DNA of 64,000 nt from Nocardiopsis coralli. Its GTDB lineage: Bacteria; Actinomycetota; Actinomycetes; Streptosporangiales; Streptosporangiaceae. The position numbers and the translations under genes were made by a program. The notes beneath the pieces are model-generated. The model saw only the letters and a program-made list of their open reading frames with translations, made no database searches and was not told where the DNA came from. The DNA is taken from contig NZ_JADBGI010000002.1 in assembly GCF_014892575.1 (NCBI RefSeq), positions 124,001 through 188,000 of the forward strand. Reading direction: 5' to 3'. Every line of letters begins with the position of its first letter. Positions within the stretch are counted from its first letter, which is position 1. Of the stretch, positions 60,093 through 64,000 are shown in pieces.

Positions 60093-60118
60093 GGGTGTGC
60101 GGCCGCGGCCGCACACCC
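60093..60118 (-). terminator. Perfect palindrome downstream of the helicase gene
   Basis: GGGTGTGCGGCCG and CGGCCGCACACCC join without a spacer to give a perfect 26-bp palindrome. It lies between the helicase stop and the panD start and probably ends the helicase transcript. Confidence 0.6.
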
Positions 60119-60241
60119 TGCTCACCATGATGGCCGCTGCGCCCCACCGGCCGGCCCACCGGCCCCACCCGAAGCCTCACTCCCCGGCGGGGCCTACGGC
60201 GGGCGCGGACCCTTCGGTCCGGGCCGCCGTCATGTGTGGCC

Positions 60242-63091
60242 TCAGTTGAAGGAGGAGTAGGCGACCACGCCGCGCAGCATGAGGTCGGCGGCCTTTCGGG
60301 CGTTGCGGCGCACGCCCGGGTCGCCCGCGGCGCCGCCGATCTGGCCGAGCATGTCCACGAGCATCTTCGTGGTGCGCACGAAGTCGCCCGCGGTCATGTC
60401 GGACTGGCGCAGCACCGAGTCCAGGCGGTCGCCGCGCGCCCACCGGTAGGCGGTCCACACGAACCCGAGGTCGGGTTGGCGCAGGAACGTCACCTTGTGG
60501 CGGCGCTCCACCTCGTTCAGGTCGCCCCACAGGCGCACCATCTCCTCGAGCGTCTCCTCGACGTCGCCCTGAGGGATACGCGGGTAGGGGTCGTCGTCGC
60601 GCCGGGACTCGTAGACCAGAGCAGCGGCACAGGCGGCGATCTCCTCCGGGCCCAGGTGCTCCCAGATCCCGCGGCGCAGGCACTCGGCCACGAGCAGGTC
60701 GAGCTCGGAGTAGACCTTGGCCAGGCGCTTGCCGTCGTCGGAGACGGTGTCGCCGTCCAGGTACTCCAGGTCCTCCAGCACCCCGCAGACCCGGTCGAAG
60801 GTGCGCGAGATGATGTGGGAACGCCCCTCGACCCGGCGCTGCAGCCCCTCGGTCTCCTTCGCGAGCCGGAAGTAGCGCTCGGCCCAGCGGGCGTGGTCCT
60901 CGCGGTCGTGGCACCCGTGGCAGGGGTGCGCCTTCATCTCCGACCGCAGCCGCGCGACCTCGGGGTCCTCGGCGTCGGCGCCCCGGCGCCCGCGGCGCTC
61001 GCTCGCGGACTCGTCGCCGTTCTCGCGGAGCTTGTTGCGCAGCGTCGAGGCCAGGTCCTGGCGCGAACGCGACGACTTGGGCGAGAAGGTCTTGGGGATG
61101 CGCAGGCGCTGGATCGCCTCGACCGGCCGGGTGAAGTCGCCCGCGTTGAGGCGCTTGATCTGCTTGTCCATCGTCAGCACGAGCGGAGCCGGGGTGTCGT
61201 TGCGCAGCCCCGGGTCGAGGACCACCGCGTGCCCGGCGAAGCGGCCGGCGGGAACACGGATGACGTCGCCGCGCCGCAGCACCTCGAGGCTGCGCACGGC
61301 GTCGTCCCGCCGGCGGGCCGAGCGGCCGCGGGAGAGCTCGCTCTCGCGGTCCTTGATGGCCCGGCGCAGGGCGGCGTACTCCATGAAGTCGCCCAGGTGG
61401 CACTCGGCGGCCTGGGCGTACCCCTCCAGGGCCTCCTCCTGCTTGCGCAGCTGCCGGGTCAGCCCGACCACGGCCCGATCGGCCTGGAACTGGGCGAAGG
61501 ACTCCTCCAGCATGGTGCGGCTGCGCCTGCGGCCGACCTGGCCCACCAGGTTGACCGCCATGTTGTAGGAGGGCTGGAAGCTGGAGTTGAGCGGGTAGGT
61601 GCGGGTCCCGGCCAGGCTCGCGACCGCCTCGGGGTCGGTCCCGGCCTGCCACACCACGACGGCGTGGCCCTCCACATCGATGCCGCGGCGTCCGGCGCGC
61701 CCGGTCAGCTGGGTGTACTCGCCGGGGGTCAGCGGCGCGTGGGTCTCACCGTTCCACTTGTCGAGCTTCTCGATGACCACGGTGCGGGCGGGCATGTTGA
61801 TGCCCAGCGCGAGGGTCTCGGTCGCGAAGACCATGCGGATCAGCCCGCGGGAGAACAGGTGCTCGACGATCTCCTTGAAGGTCGGCAGCATGCCCGCGTG
61901 GTGGGCGGAGATGCCGGCCTCCAGGGCGCGCAGCCACTGGTCGAACCCGAGCACGGCCAGGTCGGCCGGCGGGATGTCGGCGCAGCGCGTCTCGGCGTAC
62001 TCGCGGATCTGCGCGGCTTCCTCGGGGGTGGTCAGCACCAGCCCGGAGGACACGCACTGGCGGACCGCGTCGTCGCAGCCGGCGCGGCTGAAGACGAAGG
62101 TGATGGCGGGCAGCAGGCCCTCGTCGTCGAGCTCCTCCACGAGGGTGGGGCGCGAGGGCGGTGCGTAACGCGTGCGCGGGCGCATGCGTCCGCGGGCCCG
62201 GTTCTGCGGATGGCGCTTGCGGTGCGCGAGCTGGGTGGTGCGCGCGTCCTCCTCGGCCATGCGGATGAGCCGCGGGTTGATGTGCAGGACCTGGCCGCCG
62301 ACCTCGATCTGGCGGGGCCGGTCCTCCCGGCGCCGGCGTTCGCGGCGGCGCTTGCGCCCGCGGCCGGCGCCCTCCTCCTCGTCGCCGTCGGTGGCCTGCG
62401 GCTCCGGTTCAGCCTCCACGAACAGGTCGTGCACACGCTTGCCGACCATGACGTGCTGCCACAGCGGCACGGGGCGCTTCTCGTCGACGATGACGGTGGT
62501 GTCGCCGCGCACCTGCTGCAGCCATTCGCCGAACTCCTCGGCGTTGCTGACCGTGGCGGAGAGGGCGACCATGCGCACCGACTCGGGGAGGTGGATGATG
62601 ACCTCCTCCCAGACGGCGCCGCGGAACCGGTCGGCGAGGTAGTGGACCTCGTCCATGACCACGTAGGCCAGCCCGGAGAGCGTGGAGGAGCCCTCGTAGA
62701 GCATGTTGCGCAGCACCTCGGTGGTCATCACGACCACCGGGGCCTCGCCGTTGACGCTGTTGTCCCCGGTCAGGAGCCCGACCTGGTCACTTCCGTAGCG
62801 CTTGACGAGGTCGTTGTACTTCTGGTTCGACAGCGCCTTGATGGGCGTGGTGTAGAAGCACTTGGTGCCCTCCTGCAGGGCCTGGTGCACCGCGAACTCG
62901 CCGACGACGGTCTTTCCGGACCCGGTGGGTGCTGCCACCAGGACCCCGTGCCCGTTCTCCAGGGCCTTGCACGCCCGGAGCTGGAAGGGGTCGAAATCGA
63001 AGCCGTACAGGCCCTGGAAGGCCTCGATCGCGGCGCTGGTGGCGGCCTGGCGCCGACGGAAGGCGGCGTACCGCTCTGCTGGACTACTCAT
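60242..63091 (-). CDS. helY: Ski2-like DExH-box RNA helicase (HelY family)
   Basis: A 949-residue superfamily 2 helicase. Walker A is AAPTGSGKT near residue 54, motif Ia [18 protein letters not shown] in [15 protein letters not shown] in [10 protein letters not shown], and motif VI as [12 protein letters not shown]. The C-terminal part resembles the Ski2/Mtr4 DSHCT region. An Arg/Glu-rich insertion ([15 protein letters not shown]) lies after the first helicase lobe. Mycobacterial HelY is the closest named relative. Role: RNA unwinding and turnover, inferred from family. It follows the diacylglycerol-kinase gene by 10 bases on the same strand. Confidence 0.93.
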   Translation of the reverse strand: MSSPAERYAAFRRRQAATSAAIEAFQGLYGFDFDPFQLRACKALENGHGVLVAAPTGSGKTVVGEFAVHQALQEGTKCFYTTPIKALSNQKYNDLVKRYGSDQVGLLTGDNSVNGEAPVVVMTTEVLRNMLYEGSSTLSGLAYVVMDEVHYLADRFRGAVWEEVIIHLPESVRMVALSATVSNAEEFGEWLQQVRGDTTVIVDEKRPVPLWQHVMVGKRVHDLFVEAEPEPQATDGDEEEGAGRGRKRRRERRRREDRPRQIEVGGQVLHINPRLIRMAEEDARTTQLAHRKRHPQNRARGRMRPRTRYAPPSRPTLVEELDDEGLLPAITFVFSRAGCDDAVRQCVSSGLVLTTPEEAAQIREYAETRCADIPPADLAVLGFDQWLRALEAGISAHHAGMLPTFKEIVEHLFSRGLIRMVFATETLALGINMPARTVVIEKLDKWNGETHAPLTPGEYTQLTGRAGRRGIDVEGHAVVVWQAGTDPEAVASLAGTRTYPLNSSFQPSYNMAVNLVGQVGRRRSRTMLEESFAQFQADRAVVGLTRQLRKQEEALEGYAQAAECHLGDFMEYAALRRAIKDRESELSRGRSARRRDDAVRSLEVLRRGDVIRVPAGRFAGHAVVLDPGLRNDTPAPLVLTMDKQIKRLNAGDFTRPVEAIQRLRIPKTFSPKSSRSRQDLASTLRNKLRENGDESASERRGRRGADAEDPEVARLRSEMKAHPCHGCHDREDHARWAERYFRLAKETEGLQRRVEGRSHIISRTFDRVCGVLEDLEYLDGDTVSDDGKRLAKVYSELDLLVAECLRRGIWEHLGPEEIAACAAALVYESRRDDDPYPRIPQGDVEETLEEMVRLWGDLNEVERRHKVTFLRQPDLGFVWTAYRWARGDRLDSVLRQSDMTAGDFVRTTKMLVDMLGQIGGAAGDPGVRRNARKAADLMLRGVVAYSSFN

Positions 63092-63101
63092 CACGTTCAG
63101 A

Positions 63102-64000
63102 CTATGAGGTCAGGTCCAACATCTCGACCGCTTTGGGGGCGGTCTCGCACACCAAGGGCAGGGCGCTCATGCGTTCCCCGTCGGCGTAGGCGGGGCCCGA
63201 TCCGTTGCCCCGCACGGTCACGGTGCGCCCGCGTTCGACGACGACCTCGGGCAGGTGGGTGTGTGCGCCGGTGTAGGCCAGGGGGAACAGGCGCAGGAAC
63301 CGGTGGAGGGGGCCTTCGCGCATGAAGGTGACGTCGAGCAGCCCGTCGGCGGGGTCGGCGTCGGGGCAGACCTGCATGCCGCCGCCGTAGGTGGAGGTGT
63401 TGCCGACGGCCACGAGCATGCCGGGTTCGGCGATGCGGGTGCGGCCGTCGATCTCGATCTCGTAGTCGATGGGCACGAAAGAGCGCAGTTCGGCGAGCAG
63501 CCCGGCGACGTATCCGGCCCGGCCGACGCGGAACCGGAACCCGTTGACCCGTTCGTTGACGCGGGCGTCGAACCCGCAGGCCAGCACGCTGAGGTAGTAG
63601 CGGTGAGTGCCGTCGGCCAGGCGCAGGCGCACGGCGTCGGTGGCGCGGGTGCGGCCCGCCAGGATCGCCTCGGCCGTGGCTCGGGCGGTGCGGGGCGGGC
63701 GGCCCAGGACGCGGGCGATGTCGTTGCCGGTGCCGGTGGGCACGACGGCGAGGGGGACACCGGTCGAGGCCACGCCCTGCAGGGCCTGGTGGACGAGGCC
63801 GTCCCCGCCCACGGCCACGAGCGCGTCGGGGCGGTCGGCGGCGGCCAGGCGGGCCATGCGGCGGCTGTCGGCGGCCGAGCTTCCGGTGTAGACGTGCACG
63901 CGGGCCCCGGCGGCGCGCAGGGCGTCCTTGAGGCGGACGGCGGCCACAGCGGCGCGACGGCGGCCGGAAGCGGGGTTGACCAGGAGGGCGATGTGGGGGG
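63102..64000 (-). CDS. Diacylglycerol kinase / lipid kinase, YegS-LCB5 family (5' end beyond window)
   Basis: About 299 codons are visible; the start lies past base 64000. The first readable part gives IALLVNPASG, the N-terminal motif of the family. VAVGGDGLVHQALQG is the nucleotide-binding GGDG loop and VVPTGTGNDIAR follows. The C-terminal half has GGGMQVCPDADPADG. It phosphorylates diacylglycerol or a related lipid at the membrane, recycling phosphatidate. It lies immediately upstream of the helicase gene and may share its transcript. Confidence 0.9.
   Translation of the reverse strand, partial: PHIALLVNPASGRRRAAVAAVRLKDALRAAGARVHVYTGSSAADSRRMARLAAADRPDALVAVGGDGLVHQALQGVASTGVPLAVVPTGTGNDIARVLGRPPRTARATAEAILAGRTRATDAVRLRLADGTHRYYLSVLACGFDARVNERVNGFRFRVGRAGYVAGLLAELRSFVPIDYEIEIDGRTRIAEPGMLVAVGNTSTYGGGMQVCPDADPADGLLDVTFMREGPLHRFLRLFPLAYTGAHTHLPEVVVERGRTVTVRGNGSGPAYADGERMSALPLVCETAPKAVEMLDLTS

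Overview
The window is high-GC actinobacterial DNA. Mycothiol biosynthesis (mshC), a type II dehydroquinase, cysteine-free Zur-type ribosomal proteins, DtxR/IdeR-like iron boxes and heavy use of GTG starts all fit this. Gene content resembles Nocardiopsis and its relatives (order Streptosporangiales), but that placement is inference. No rRNA, tRNA, CRISPR array or insertion sequence was recognised.

Layout. (1) 1-15047 is most of a siderophore locus. A minus-strand operon runs dhbA, dhbC, dhbE, dhbB, ornithine N-hydroxylase, a C-A-T-C-A-T-E NRPS, then a second NRPS cut by the left edge. A type II thioesterase is divergent. Reading the adenylation pockets gives Gly then Ser, and the Ser module ends in an epimerase, so the product should begin 2,3-dihydroxybenzoyl-Gly-D-Ser and probably also carries N-hydroxyornithine. 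Iron boxes lie in the divergent promoter, and a matching box precedes a distant siderophore-iron reductase (fhuF-like, 55441). (2) 15126-22743 holds housekeeping and metabolic genes: SDR, LysR regulator, aroQ, acyl-CoA dehydrogenase, glutathione peroxidase and a large flippase/kinase-like membrane protein. (3) 22879-23600 is a three-gene operon of zinc-free ribosomal proteins bL33-bL31-bL32 behind a Zur-like box. (4) 23753-29601 is a dipeptide/oligopeptide ABC importer with both ATPases fused. (5) 30145-46659 is mainly core metabolism: HAD phosphatase, metH, PAC2 protein, glycosyltransferase, mshC, NRDE protein, CtpE-like P-type ATPase, FxsA and lnt. (6) 47274-48482 is an orphan MsiK-type sugar-ABC ATPase closed by a perfect 32-bp stem terminator.

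(7) 48765-52343 is the most novel region. A prolyl-oligopeptidase-family peptidase, a 35-codon acidic peptide gene and a JmjC/cupin oxygenase lie in tandem. I read this as a candidate ribosomally synthesised, post-translationally modified peptide (RiPP) locus. It is followed by a TetR regulator and a DrrAB-type exporter that may or may not belong to it. (8) 55441-64000 holds fhuF, a proline-rich DUF4352-like membrane protein, an MFS transporter, panD, a Ski2-like helicase and a diacylglycerol-kinase-like gene cut by the right edge.

Many convergent or terminal gene ends carry long perfect GC-rich hairpins, which are listed as probable terminators. The locus couples iron supply (siderophore synthesis, iron release by FhuF) through shared DtxR/IdeR-type sites, and zinc economy through the Zur-type ribosomal operon.
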